64,000 nucleotides of DNA from Lachnospiraceae bacterium (GCA_015056795.1 SVFO01000011.1:49577-113576); one strand, 5' to 3'; numbered from the stretch's first letter, positions 47,801 to 55,815 are shown. Program-made: numbers and translations. The notes: generated by a model not told the origin, from the sequence alone.

Positions 47801-48420
47801 ACGGGTTGAAAATCCAGCGTCATTTGAGGTGTGTCCGTCTGGAATTCCACGAACTGCTTCTTGCAGGCGTGAATCAGGAATTCCTCCATGTTCTGTTCCT
47901 GCTTTGGATAGGCAGACAGACCACGCCAGATGGCAATTTCTTCTGGCATGTCCTTTTCCAGAATGCTGACAAAGGTTTTGGAATAAAAAAGAGAAAGCGC
48001 CTCCTGCCAGTTCTCCTTGGCAAGCTTCGCGAAATCTGACAATGTTTGAATGGAGCCTACGGAGCTTTCTACCTGCCCCGCCACGCAGGTCACTTCAAAG
48101 GGAAGAGAATACTCCCCGAGATTACTGATGATGCGAAATGCGCCCTTCGCCGACTCTCCCGCTTCAAGACATGCACCATGAAAGACATAGGGGATTTCCG
48201 CCTCGCGTCCGGAAAACTCGGGAACTAAGCATTCCATGCGATAATCCGTGGAAAAAACGCTCCCCGCGGCGACGGATCCGTCCTCTCCGCGCACCAGAAA
48301 GCTCCCCGAGTAGGTTTCCCCGGGCAAAACGGAAAATTCTATGGTAGCCTGTGAAAAATCAAGGGATCCTGTCTCGCTGCCATAATTTCCGCCTAGAACT
48401 TCATCTATGACCTCTCTCAC
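44851..48420 (-). CDS. Giant helical-repeat protein of unknown function (DUF5717-like)
   Basis: 1189 residues; no signal peptide or membrane helix seen. The first 130 residues and a second stretch (about 195-300) look like Ig-like beta domains (IEFSVLPGETYSGSFLV; GYVALNMECEGSF). Residues about 300-720 and 800-1050 form a long alpha-solenoid of TPR-like helical pairs; a small beta domain (about 720-790) separates them and another closes the C-terminus. From memory, related proteins are called DUF5717. Starts at a GTG (48420) 8 bases after AGGAGG. It is first in the three-gene unit; function unknown. Confidence 0.75.
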   Translation of the reverse strand: MREVIDEVLGGNYGSETGSLDFSQATIEFSVLPGETYSGSFLVRGEDGSVAAGSVFSTDYRMECLVPEFSGREAEIPYVFHGACLEAGESAKGAFRIISNLGEYSLPFEVTCVAGQVESSVGSIQTLSDFAKLAKENWQEALSLFYSKTFVSILEKDMPEEIAIWRGLSAYPKQEQNMEEFLIHACKKQFVEFQTDTPQMTLDFQPVEGEWHPNGHELNITKNGWGYVALNMECEGSFLVLEKELLTEADFFGNRAKVTFYVDPSKLGEGVNKGKLLFFNSFTSFEVEVVVNNSVTHLVNATRLEREQAIVDIMKQYVRFRTRKIGLSSWLSGTRNLVEKLITIDETDPMPCLFKAQLLITEDAQNEAKWLLEHAMELMDQKGRYTDDLWAYYLYLTTLISRDEEEIQRVTDEVTALYHRNPESWRIAWLLLYLSDEFSGRPAEKLRFMERQYEMGCRSYVIYVEALQAYLSNPALLRRLGGFERQVLFFGIRQDYFSPDLAERFLELMEKNKEYSPILCRILESLYKKRKDARIVRFLCEQYLRGGVIGPKALPWYEKGVEEQLRLTNLYEAFMSSLDPEQRKNLPKAAVLYFSLQNKLDYERSAFLYDYVLDNKVLFADVYDKYVLKCRDFVVEQVAKGRINKHLARIYTRMLTSEMITDQNAETVIHLVFATKIRVKDERMKKVILYAKGSRQGLEYPILGGKACAPVYGEKYSLLFEDAYGNRFTKEITSEVEPYLQPELFLAELTDKNVFVPEFDLYLIGRAKEGPLEEDLAERALRLCAWDGIAPETKKAFCLRLLKQFFEEEKLEKMDEVLMQFASISLTLEERMEVARYAVLRGNYALVYAWMQELGPYFMDGNTLARLLGSLLANGSGEEASITVAADYLFHRGKASAAALDYLSKYGQGRLKELRDLWKEMRENSLDVTALEERILVQMVYTGGYVSERSVIFEDYYRNAGESSVIKAYVIQGSYDYFVREKPVDGVCMRTMLDGARWEGGLPKVCKLAFLKFYAENPSEISREVDGALDAFLREMMSEKIHFEFYRKLKHQKHLLGELADKVIVEYRTRPGGRARIHYVITQEGGSAQEYLSENMRDVFWGICCREFVLFFGETLQYYITEEHDGEETMTISGSLQGYETEKENAGTKYGMINDMVISQGMRDGDALDEQLEQYYFKEFCGEKLFTMR

Positions 48421-48497
48421 AGTAACAACCTCCTAGTTTTAATACCGCAAATGCATTTACGTTACGCAAAATGCCCACGCTTCATCATATCAAAAAA

Positions 48498-49364
48498 TCA
48501 TTCCAGATTCAAGCGATCCTTGACCACGTGAATGGACCAAACAAACAAAACGACGGCAAAAAGTACGCTGACAAGAAGGGTGGTAAAATACTTATCATTT
48601 GCAAGCGACAGGCTGATGCCAGCGTCAATTTCTCCGCTCATGCGTCCAACCGTCATGCCAAGATTCAGAATGCCGGACACGATGGACATCAGCATGCGGA
48701 TTCCAAGATAAGCGATGATGCCCATGAGCCCCTTATTCTTCCAGGAATACTGGCCAAGCGTGATGGCACCATACAAAATGCTGATATTGGCAAATGGGGT
48801 AATGAAAAACATCAGGATGAGCATAATTCCCGAGCTCGTGAGCTTCATTCCCGTAAATTCCTTGATATAGCCAAAGAAGATTTCTAAGGTATCCTTGATG
48901 CTGATAATGATGGTTCCAATGCTGACTCCACGCACCTCGGCAAATCCAAGCAGCATCAAAAATGCAACCATTAACGTCATGGCGATCGTCATGATCAGCA
49001 TCCAAACACCGCCCGTCACGACCTTTGCGATCAAGATGTCCGACGATTTCACGGGAAGCGTATGCGTCAGATATCCCTCGTCCGAATACATGCTTTTATA
49101 AAAGCGGAAGCCAAGATAAATCATAAAGCCAACGCTTAAGCCAATCAGCATGCCCGAGTAGGACAAAAGTCCGAGGAAGCCCAAAATCGCCCCCACAATG
49201 GGAATCATGGGATTTCTCGTATCATCCGGTGCAAGCATTCCATGAAACAAAGGGGATACAAGATAGATGGCACCGAGAATCGTCACACAGGCTGCAATGA
49301 TCAGCAGCAGTCCACCGATTTTCGAAGTCCTTTGAAATTCGTGCTTAAACAGTTTGCCTAACAT
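48498..49364 (-). CDS. ABC-2 type transporter permease
   Basis: 288 residues with six membrane helices and the cytoplasmic N-terminus typical of ABC-2 export permeases (MLGKLFKHEFQRTSKIGGLLL). Its ATP-binding partner overlaps the 5' end by 7 bases. Such pairs export drugs, bacteriocins or lipids, or act in signalling (YtrBC-like). The substrate cannot be told. No GntR-type repressor gene accompanies the pair, which is unusual for YtrBC-like systems. Confidence 0.85.
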   Translation of the reverse strand: MLGKLFKHEFQRTSKIGGLLLIIAACVTILGAIYLVSPLFHGMLAPDDTRNPMIPIVGAILGFLGLLSYSGMLIGLSVGFMIYLGFRFYKSMYSDEGYLTHTLPVKSSDILIAKVVTGGVWMLIMTIAMTLMVAFLMLLGFAEVRGVSIGTIIISIKDTLEIFFGYIKEFTGMKLTSSGIMLILMFFITPFANISILYGAITLGQYSWKNKGLMGIIAYLGIRMLMSIVSGILNLGMTVGRMSGEIDAGISLSLANDKYFTTLLVSVLFAVVLFVWSIHVVKDRLNLE

Positions 49365-50059
49365 GCGAACACCTCCCTAAAATATGCGTCTACGGATTTT
49401 CCCTGTTGCTCACGGATGGCTGCAGCAGAAGAATACAGAATCAGCTTCCCTTGACGCATGAAAAGCACCTCGTCCAGAATCTGTTCAATGTCACTGATCA
49501 GATGCGTTGAAATGAGGATGGAGGCATCCTGATGATAATTATTCAAGATCGTTCGCAAAATATAATCTCTGGCAGCAGGATCCACGCCTGCAATGGGCTC
49601 GTCAAGGACATACAGCTCCGCCCTGCGGCTCATGACAAGAATCAGCTGCACCTTCTCCTTGTTACCCTTAGACAGCGTTTTCATCTTCGCCCTCGGATCA
49701 ATCCGAAGGTCTTCGAGCATTTTCATGGCTGTCTCACGGGAGAAGTCCGCGTAGAAATCCTCGAAATAGTCCAAAACGGCGTTGATATTGTCCCCCGGCG
49801 TCAGATAGGTTCGATCTGGCAGATAGGAAATTCTCGCCTTTGTTTCAGGCCCGATTATGTCTCCTGACAGGCGAATCTCTCCGCTCGTCGGGCGAAGAAT
49901 TCCGTTAATCATCTTAATGAGCGTCGTCTTTCCGCTCCCGTTCGGGCCGAGCAGTCCAATGATCTTTCCCTTCGGCAGGGAAATGGATAGCTGATCCACG
50001 GCATTGATTCCATAACCATAGCTTTTTGTAACGTTTGAAAGCTCTAAAAAGTTGTTCAT
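49358..50059 (-). CDS. ABC transporter ATP-binding protein
   Basis: 233 residues. Walker A GPNGSGKTTLIKMI, Q-loop near SYLPDRTYL, signature LSKGNKEKVQLIL (a variant of LSGGQ) and Walker B ELYVLDEPIAGVDPAARD are all present, followed by the H-loop STHLISD. Powers the ABC-2 permease encoded next. The LSKGN signature is typical of YtrB-like and other ABC-2 exporters in Firmicutes. GGGGAGG precedes the ATG and a TTGACA-type promoter is upstream. Confidence 0.92.
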   Translation of the reverse strand: MNNFLELSNVTKSYGYGINAVDQLSISLPKGKIIGLLGPNGSGKTTLIKMINGILRPTSGEIRLSGDIIGPETKARISYLPDRTYLTPGDNINAVLDYFEDFYADFSRETAMKMLEDLRIDPRAKMKTLSKGNKEKVQLILVMSRRAELYVLDEPIAGVDPAARDYILRTILNNYHQDASILISTHLISDIEQILDEVLFMRQGKLILYSSAAAIREQQGKSVDAYFREVFAC

Positions 50060-50091
50060 GTCTACCTCCCCAGGGCATACTACCCCTACAT

Positions 50092-50122
50092 ACTATACTA
50101 ATAGAATCCTGCATTTTGTCAA
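50092..50122 (-). promoter_or_regulatory. Promoter of the ABC exporter pair
   Basis: Minus strand TTGACA (50117-50122), 19 bases, TATAGT (50092-50097). The -35 is perfect; the spacing is longer than usual, which would fit an activator- or MerR-like-controlled promoter. A different hexamer at 17 bases (AGTATA) is weaker. Confidence 0.45.
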
Positions 50123-50171
50123 TCTTTTTCCTATGCTTCTTTGATTGTTTTGTTTTAAGATAAGGTCGAAA

Positions 50172-50200
50172 CTCGGGGCTAGGTTTGGAGGGTCTTTCTA
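50172..50200. repeat. Half copy of the 9.6-kb palindromic repeat
   Basis: CTCGGGGCTAGGTTTGGAGG then GTCTTTCTA matches the reverse complement of 9615-9643 at 28 of 29 bases. Only one arm is present, with no palindromic partner nearby. It sits in the divergent region between the ABC pair and the SpoIID-like gene. Confidence 0.7.
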
Positions 50201-50262
50201 CGATTAACTGTTTGTGTAGGGCATGCATATACTGATGGTAAAGCTGTTAGATAGGATATGTG

Positions 50263-51591
50263 ATGTCAAATTTGAATCAAGTGCTGCAAGCATCGGAAAT
50301 GTCGTTTCCTGCTTTGCAGCAGACCGGGGAAAATGTGGTAAGTGCAAACGGAAATAGTTCTGGCATGTTAAAGGTTATTGTTACTTCTTCTTTGGGGCTT
50401 TTGCCCGTGCAGGGTGCCACGGTGCGGATTACGTATACGGGGGATCCTGACACAGTTTTGGAGACCTTGGTAACAGATAGTTCCGGGCAGACAAAGGTTG
50501 TTTCCATTCCCGCGCCGAGCGTCGCTTATTCGCTGGCGCCCGGGCAGCCACAGCCCTATTCGGAACTGGACGTTACGGTCACTGCGCCAGATTATGAGGA
50601 AACGTTGATTTCTGGAATTCAGATTTTGCCCGATGAGCTTGCCCTGCAGACGGTTCGCCTGCGCCCGCTGTTCCTTCCTGAGACGCCCGAGGGCGAGGAA
50701 ACCTTCGTCATTCCGGCGCACACGCTCTTTGGCGAGTATCCGCCCAAGCTCCCCGAAGCGGAAATCAAGCCCCTGCCTGATACTGGTGAAATCGTCTTGA
50801 GCCGCGTTGTCATCCCCGAATATGTCATTGTTCATGACGGTGATCCCGCGGACTCCTCCGCGCCAAATTACTATGTTCGCTATAAGGATTACATTAAAAA
50901 CGTGGCTTGTAACGAGATCTATTCCACCTGGCCCGAGGCCGCGATTCTTGCAAACATCCTAGCAATCCAATCCTTTACGCTAAACCGCGTCTACACGGAA
51001 TGGTATCGTTCCAAGGGCTATAACTTCACCATCACCTCTTCCACGGCCTACGACCAGAAATGGGTGAATGGCAGGAATATTTTCGAAAATGTCAGTCAGC
51101 TGGTAGACAATGTCTTCGCCAATTATGTTTCCAAGCCTGGCGTGCGCCAGCCCATTTTCACTTCCTATTGCGATGGAAAGCAAACCTCCTGTCAGGGATT
51201 AAGTCAATGGGGCTCTAGGTATCTTGCGGACGAAGGCTATAGCGCCATCGAGATTCTGCGCTATTATTACGGGAACGAGGCGTATCTGAATACGGCCTCC
51301 CAGATTTCCGGCGTTCCCTCCTCCTATCCTGGTTATGACCTACAAAATGGTTCCTCAGGTGAAAAGGTGCGCCAGCTCCAATCGCAGCTAAATCGTATCA
51401 GCCAAAATTATCCCGCCATTCCCACACTTGTTCAGGATGGCATTTATGGGCCGAAAACGACGAATTCCGTACGCATCTTTCAGCAGATCTTCGGCCTGCC
51501 CGCGACTGGCGTCACTGACTATGCGACCTGGTACAAAATCTCTGAAATCTACACGGGCATCACTCGCATCTCCGAGCCTGGGGCCTACTAG
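50263..51591 (+). CDS. SpoIID-like/peptidoglycan-binding protein
   Basis: 442 residues from ATG at 50263 (GTG at 50260 is also possible). Residues 35-140 look like an Ig/carboxypeptidase-regulatory-like beta domain, 190-345 a SpoIID/LytB-like domain (VACNEIYSTWPEAAILANIL, ITSSTAYDQKWVNGR, TSCQGLSQWGSRYLADEGY) and 365-430 a peptidoglycan-binding type 1 domain (GSSGEKVRQLQSQLNRIS, GIYGPKTTNSVRIFQ). No signal peptide is visible, though the family acts on peptidoglycan, perhaps in sporulation. The same combination occurs widely in Clostridia. Orientation is plus, opposite to its neighbours. Confidence 0.85.
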   Translation: MSNLNQVLQASEMSFPALQQTGENVVSANGNSSGMLKVIVTSSLGLLPVQGATVRITYTGDPDTVLETLVTDSSGQTKVVSIPAPSVAYSLAPGQPQPYSELDVTVTAPDYEETLISGIQILPDELALQTVRLRPLFLPETPEGEETFVIPAHTLFGEYPPKLPEAEIKPLPDTGEIVLSRVVIPEYVIVHDGDPADSSAPNYYVRYKDYIKNVACNEIYSTWPEAAILANILAIQSFTLNRVYTEWYRSKGYNFTITSSTAYDQKWVNGRNIFENVSQLVDNVFANYVSKPGVRQPIFTSYCDGKQTSCQGLSQWGSRYLADEGYSAIEILRYYYGNEAYLNTASQISGVPSSYPGYDLQNGSSGEKVRQLQSQLNRISQNYPAIPTLVQDGIYGPKTTNSVRIFQQIFGLPATGVTDYATWYKISEIYTGITRISEPGAY

Positions 51592-51622
51592 AGCTTCCAA
51601 TGGATAGCCTTCTTACGATCCT

Positions 51623-52507
51623 TTACCCACGATATTGGCTAGGCGAAATTCCAAACGCAGACCGGAAATTTCTGAGGAACACGGAATAATCGCTAAAGCC
51701 CGTGCTCTGATAAACGCTTGTGACGCTCTCTCCCTTCTGGAGAAGCTCACAGGCGCGGATCAGTCGCTTATTCATGACAAATTCATGCGCGGTCACGCCC
51801 GTCAGTTCCTTAAACTTCCGCAAAAAATGATACTTGCTGACATGCACGTGCTCGGCCAGCTGCTCCAACGTGATTGGCTCCTCCAGATGCTCCTCCACAT
51901 AGGCATTGACCTTTTCTACTAAAGGATGCTGCGCAACATACTCACCTGAAAGGAGCGATTCCTTCCGCGCACACAATAAATTCAAATGAGAGAAAAATAG
52001 CGTCAAATATCCCCGGTCCATGGCGCGGCGTATCCCCGTGGAAGCGCCGTCCATGGCTAGCTTTAACAGGTATCCGCGCAGCATTTCCTCATAATACACG
52101 GGAAAATGCCACGCGCGCGAATCCTGAATCCGAAAGCATTCCGTCAGATCCATGTCCTCGTCCGTGAGGCGTCTCAAAAACGCACCCGTCACCCATAAAA
52201 TGATGCGCTTCGAGTTTTCTCCCCTGCCACCCGTGGGCTGATACTTGTGCATGACATTCTGGTCGATCAACAGGAAATCGCCCTTATGCAACAGGTAGCT
52301 TTGCGTCTCTACCATGGAGGAATACTCTCCCTCGAGGACATATAAAATCTCATAGAAATTATGATAGTGAAAGGCCATGGCTCCCGTAGGCACGCCCTCC
52401 TTTTCATACACCTCATAATCTCCGTCAATCAGATATTGCCGCTCCTCCGTCGCAGGCAATCTTCGAATGCGCCCGCTACTCAATTTCTTTTTTTCCTCTT
52501 TTTCCAT
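51623..52507 (-). CDS. AraC-family transcriptional regulator
   Basis: 294 residues. N-terminal cupin-type sugar-binding domain (about 35-140, with FHYHNFYEILYVLEGEYSS) and C-terminal two-helix-turn-helix domain (about 190-290): TLEQLAEHVHVSKYHFLRKF and SVTSVYQSTGFSDYSVFLRN, ending SPSQYRG. It is divergent from uxuA across 251 bases, so it very likely controls the uronate genes, perhaps as an activator responding to a uronate or sugar acid. GAAGGGAG lies before the ATG. Confidence 0.9.
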   Translation of the reverse strand: MEKEEKKKLSSGRIRRLPATEERQYLIDGDYEVYEKEGVPTGAMAFHYHNFYEILYVLEGEYSSMVETQSYLLHKGDFLLIDQNVMHKYQPTGGRGENSKRIILWVTGAFLRRLTDEDMDLTECFRIQDSRAWHFPVYYEEMLRGYLLKLAMDGASTGIRRAMDRGYLTLFFSHLNLLCARKESLLSGEYVAQHPLVEKVNAYVEEHLEEPITLEQLAEHVHVSKYHFLRKFKELTGVTAHEFVMNKRLIRACELLQKGESVTSVYQSTGFSDYSVFLRNFRSAFGISPSQYRG

Positions 52508-52634
52508 TAAGGCTCCCTTCCCTCCTGCTTTCCGACCACAGCTTCACCCAAGCTTCACATTCATAGCATTCCTATTCTATCATTTCTTTGCGACAGCAAT
52601 TTTTACATGTTTTCTAGCAATTTATATGCTTTTC

Positions 52635-52752
52635 TTGCATTTCTAGTTCGATTATACTAAGAACAGATCAGGGTTGCAAGTACTATTTCACCCCAAAAGT
52701 AAACAAAGGAAGGGGGGCAAAAGTGCCCCTCGCAAATGAAAATTAGGAGGAT
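52635..52752 (+). promoter_or_regulatory. uxuA leader: weak promoter, GC hairpin and strong ribosome site
   Basis: A TATACT -10 element (52653-52658) has no good -35 in front of it, as expected for an AraC-activated promoter. The leader contains a GGGGCA AAAG TGCCCC hairpin (52714-52729). AGGAGG at 52746-52751 stands 8 bases before the uxuA ATG. There is no copy of the eda-kdgK operator palindrome in this gap. Confidence 0.45.
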
Positions 52753-52758
52753 AAAACA

Positions 52759-53826
52759 ATGCAGATGACATTACGTTGGTACGGCAGCAAGTATGACACG
52801 GTGACTTTGAAGCAGATCCGTCAGATTCCCGGGGTAACGGGAGTAATCTCCACCCTTTACGGAACCGCTCCTGGAGAGGTTTGGGAAATGGAAGACATCC
52901 TTGCTCTCAAGAAGGAAATTGAGGATGCTGGCCTTCAGCTTGTCGGCATTGAGAGCGTCAACGTGCACGATGCCATCAAGGTTGGCACGCCTGACCGCGA
53001 CAAATGCATTGACAATTACATCACCACGCTGGAGCGTCTTGGACAGGCTGGCATCCACATGGTATGCTACAATTTCATGCCCGTCTTCGACTGGACCAGA
53101 ACGGAGCTTGCACGCGTTCGTCCCGACGGTTCCACCGTTCTCGCTTATACGCAGGAGGCAGTTGATGCCCTGAATCCTGAGGACATGTTCGCATCCATCA
53201 GCGGTGACTCCAACGGTGCCATCCTTCCCGGCTGGGAGCCTGAGCGTATGGCACACATCAAGGAGCTCTTCGAGATGTACAAGGACGTGGATGATGAGAA
53301 GCTCTTCGCAAACCTCAAGTACTTCCTTGAGCGCATCATGCCCGTCTGCGACAAGTATGACATCAACATGGCAATTCATCCCGATGATCCCGCATGGAGC
53401 GTATTTGGTCTTCCCCGTATCATTATCAACAAGCAGAACATCCTTCGCATGATGAAGATGGTAGACAACCCACACAACGGCGTGACCTTCTGCTCTGGCT
53501 CCTACGGCACGAATCTCGAGAATGATCTTCCTGACATGATCCGTTCCCTGAAGGGTCGTATCCACTTTGCCCATGTTCGTAACCTGAAGTTCAACTCTCC
53601 TACTGATTTCGAGGAATCCGCACATCTTTCCAGCGACGGTACCTTCGACATGTATGAGATTATGCTCGCTCTTTATGACATCGGCTTCGAGGGTCCCATC
53701 CGTCCCGACCACGGACGCATGATCTGGGACGAGGTAGCAATGCCTGGTTATGGCCTCTACGACAGAGCCCTCGGTGCCACCTACTTGAATGGACTTTGGG
53801 AAGCCATCTGTAAGTCCCATAAATAG
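52759..53826 (+). CDS. uxuA: Mannonate dehydratase
   Basis: 355 residues, TIM-barrel enzyme that converts D-mannonate to 2-keto-3-deoxygluconate. Starts MQMTLRWYGSKYDTVTL and contains YNFMPVFDWTRT, AIHPDDPAWSVFGLPR, GVTFCSGSYGTN, IHFAHVRN and PIRPDHGRMIW, all family motifs with metal-binding Cys/His/Asp. Length (355) matches short UxuA enzymes. Divergent from an AraC regulator, upstream of uxuB and of a large palindrome. The product feeds kdgK and eda at 20-22 kb. Confidence 0.96.
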   Translation: MQMTLRWYGSKYDTVTLKQIRQIPGVTGVISTLYGTAPGEVWEMEDILALKKEIEDAGLQLVGIESVNVHDAIKVGTPDRDKCIDNYITTLERLGQAGIHMVCYNFMPVFDWTRTELARVRPDGSTVLAYTQEAVDALNPEDMFASISGDSNGAILPGWEPERMAHIKELFEMYKDVDDEKLFANLKYFLERIMPVCDKYDINMAIHPDDPAWSVFGLPRIIINKQNILRMMKMVDNPHNGVTFCSGSYGTNLENDLPDMIRSLKGRIHFAHVRNLKFNSPTDFEESAHLSSDGTFDMYEIMLALYDIGFEGPIRPDHGRMIWDEVAMPGYGLYDRALGATYLNGLWEAICKSHK

Positions 53827-53847
53827 TTTTCATTGATTAGCAAAGGG

Positions 53848-53970
53848 TACGGTGGAGATGGGCTAGACAGTCTGCACGACACGCTCGTTTTCTACTCGGG
53901 CTGAGCTCAGCCCTCCTGACGAAAGCCTCGCTATTGTCTTAGCAGATCTGTCCATCCCATCCCCACCTGT
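53848..53970. repeat. 123-bp imperfect palindrome between uxuA and uxuB
   Basis: GGTGGAGATGGGCTAGACAG then TCTGC (53851-53875) faces AGCAGATCTGTCCATCCCAT then CCCCACC (53941-53967); arms of about 27 bases pair with 4 mismatches or bulges. The interior holds a perfect 16-bp palindrome GGGCTGAGCTCAGCCC (53898-53913). It is not related to the 9.6-kb repeat. The two genes flanking it are on the same strand; it may stabilise or attenuate the messenger. Confidence 0.7.
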
Positions 53971-54056
53971 AACCTGCATGTTCATATTCGAAATGCAAAC
54001 TATTTTATGAGTACTCTTTAACAATAAATATATTTATTTAATTCACAGCCATTGAT

Positions 54057-55697
54057 ATGGCAGAAAGTGTGAGAAGGATGAAATTAACATTAGAAGGAAT
54101 TAGAGAGGGAAAGGCTGAATATCTGGCAAAGGGCTATCAGCTTCCTGAGTTTGATTATGACAAGGTGAAGAAGAATACCTATGAACGTCCGGTTTGGATC
54201 CACTTCGGCGCCGGTAACATTTTCCGTGCCTTTCAGGCGAATGTCATGCAAAATCTCCTGAACAAGGGGATCATGGACGTAGGTCTGGTTGCTGCTGAGG
54301 GTTATGATTATGAGATCATTGAAAAGAGCAATCGCCCTCATGACAATCTAAGCCTTTTGGCAACGCTGAAGGCTGCCGGAACCGTTGAAAAGACGGTGGT
54401 TGGTTCGATCATGGAATCTCTGATTCTGGATTCTGAAAATGAGGTGGAATACAACAGACTGAAAGAGATCTTTCGCAATCCCAGCCTGCAGATGGCTAGC
54501 TTTACCATTACCGAAAAGGGTTATAGCTTGGTCAATGGTAAGGGCGAGGTGCTTCCTGGCGTTGCTGAGGATTATGTGAAGGGACCGGAAAAGCCCGGCA
54601 GCTATCTCGGCAAGGTGGTATCCCTGCTCTACACTCGTTTCCAGGCAGGCAATCTTCCCATCGCCATGGTCAGCATGGACAACTGCTCTCACAATGGCGA
54701 CAAGCTGTATGCTGCCGTAAATGCATTTGCTGAAAAATGGACGGAAAACGGACTTGCTGACAAGGAATTCCTTGCATACGTCAATGACAAGACGAAGGTT
54801 TCCTTCCCCTGGAGCATGATCGACAAGATCACCCCGAGACCAGATGCCAAGGTTGAAAAGATGCTTTTGGAGGATGGCATGGAAAACCTCGAGCCCGTCA
54901 TCACCTCTAAGAATACCTATATTGCTCCCTTTGTGAACGCCGAGGAATGTGAATACTTGGTCATCGAAGATTCCTTCCCGAACGGTAAGCCCCCCATCGA
55001 CAAGGGCGGCATCATCTTCACCAATCGCGAGACTGTGGACAAGGTTGAAAAGATGAAGGTATGCACCTGCCTGAATCCTCTACACACGACACTTGCAGTT
55101 TACGGATGCCTTTTGGGCTATACGCTGATTGCCGATGAGATGAAGAATCCTCTGCTTAAGAAGTTTGTGGAGACCGTAGGCTATGTGGAGGGACTTCCCG
55201 TGGTTGTGGATCCTGGTATCATTGCACCGAAGGATTTCATTGATGCCGTTGTGAATGTCCGCATTCCCAATCCCTTTATGCCTGATACGCCTCAGCGAAT
55301 TGCTACGGATACCTCCCAAAAGCTCGCCATTCGTTTTGGTGAGACCATTAAGGCCTATGACAAGCGTCCTGACTTAAAGGTCAGCGAGTTGAAGTTCATT
55401 CCTCTCGTATTTGCCGGATGGCTTCGTTATCTCATGGCTATTGACGATCAGGGAAATGCATTTACGCTCAGCTCCGATCCTCTTTTGGATGTTGCAACGC
55501 CTTTTGTCGCAGGCTATGAGCTTAGTAATGCACCGAAGGATCTTTCCAAGCTGGATGAGCTGCTGAAAAATGAAAAAATCTTTGGCGTTGACTTAATCAA
55601 GATTGGCATGGCAGACCTGGTAAAGGATTATTTTGTGCAGTTATCCTCCGGAAAGGGTGCCGTAGTAGCCACTCTTCGTAAATACTTTGGCGCATAA
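54057..55697 (+). CDS. uxuB: Fructuronate reductase/mannitol dehydrogenase-family oxidoreductase
   Basis: 546 residues (539 if the ATG at 54078 is used; neither has a good Shine-Dalgarno spacing). Polyol-specific long-chain dehydrogenase family: N-terminal NAD-binding WIHFGAGNIFRAF, central VSMDNCSHNGDKLY, VSFPWSMIDKITPRPD and C-terminal CLNPLHTTLAVYGCLLGY. Reduces fructuronate to mannonate, the substrate of uxuA next to it. Separated from uxuA by 230 bases containing the palindrome. Family members also act on tagaturonate or mannitol, so specificity is by context. Confidence 0.92.
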   Translation: MAESVRRMKLTLEGIREGKAEYLAKGYQLPEFDYDKVKKNTYERPVWIHFGAGNIFRAFQANVMQNLLNKGIMDVGLVAAEGYDYEIIEKSNRPHDNLSLLATLKAAGTVEKTVVGSIMESLILDSENEVEYNRLKEIFRNPSLQMASFTITEKGYSLVNGKGEVLPGVAEDYVKGPEKPGSYLGKVVSLLYTRFQAGNLPIAMVSMDNCSHNGDKLYAAVNAFAEKWTENGLADKEFLAYVNDKTKVSFPWSMIDKITPRPDAKVEKMLLEDGMENLEPVITSKNTYIAPFVNAEECEYLVIEDSFPNGKPPIDKGGIIFTNRETVDKVEKMKVCTCLNPLHTTLAVYGCLLGYTLIADEMKNPLLKKFVETVGYVEGLPVVVDPGIIAPKDFIDAVVNVRIPNPFMPDTPQRIATDTSQKLAIRFGETIKAYDKRPDLKVSELKFIPLVFAGWLRYLMAIDDQGNAFTLSSDPLLDVATPFVAGYELSNAPKDLSKLDELLKNEKIFGVDLIKIGMADLVKDYFVQLSSGKGAVVATLRKYFGA

Positions 55698-55748
55698 TTT
55701 TCCAGATTTTACCACTTATTGGCGTATTGCAATCAATCTGCTTAAGTT

Positions 55749-55815
55749 TTACAAATTATTAACGAAAACAATTACAATAAAGGTATCATTTTCATACTAA
55801 AGAGAGGGTGATACC
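55749..55815 (+). promoter_or_regulatory. Promoter and inverted repeat before the XRE gene
   Basis: TTACAA (55749-55754), 18 bases, TACAAT (55773-55778). Just downstream GGTATCA (55782-55788) and TGATACC (55809-55815) form a perfect 7-bp inverted repeat with the ribosome site AGAGAGGG in its loop. It could be the autoregulatory operator or a translational hairpin. Confidence 0.5.

Noticed and set aside
52771..53820. 349-residue open frame on the minus strand opposite uxuA
   Set aside because: Mirror of a clear mannonate dehydratase; no ribosome site and no recognisable motif.
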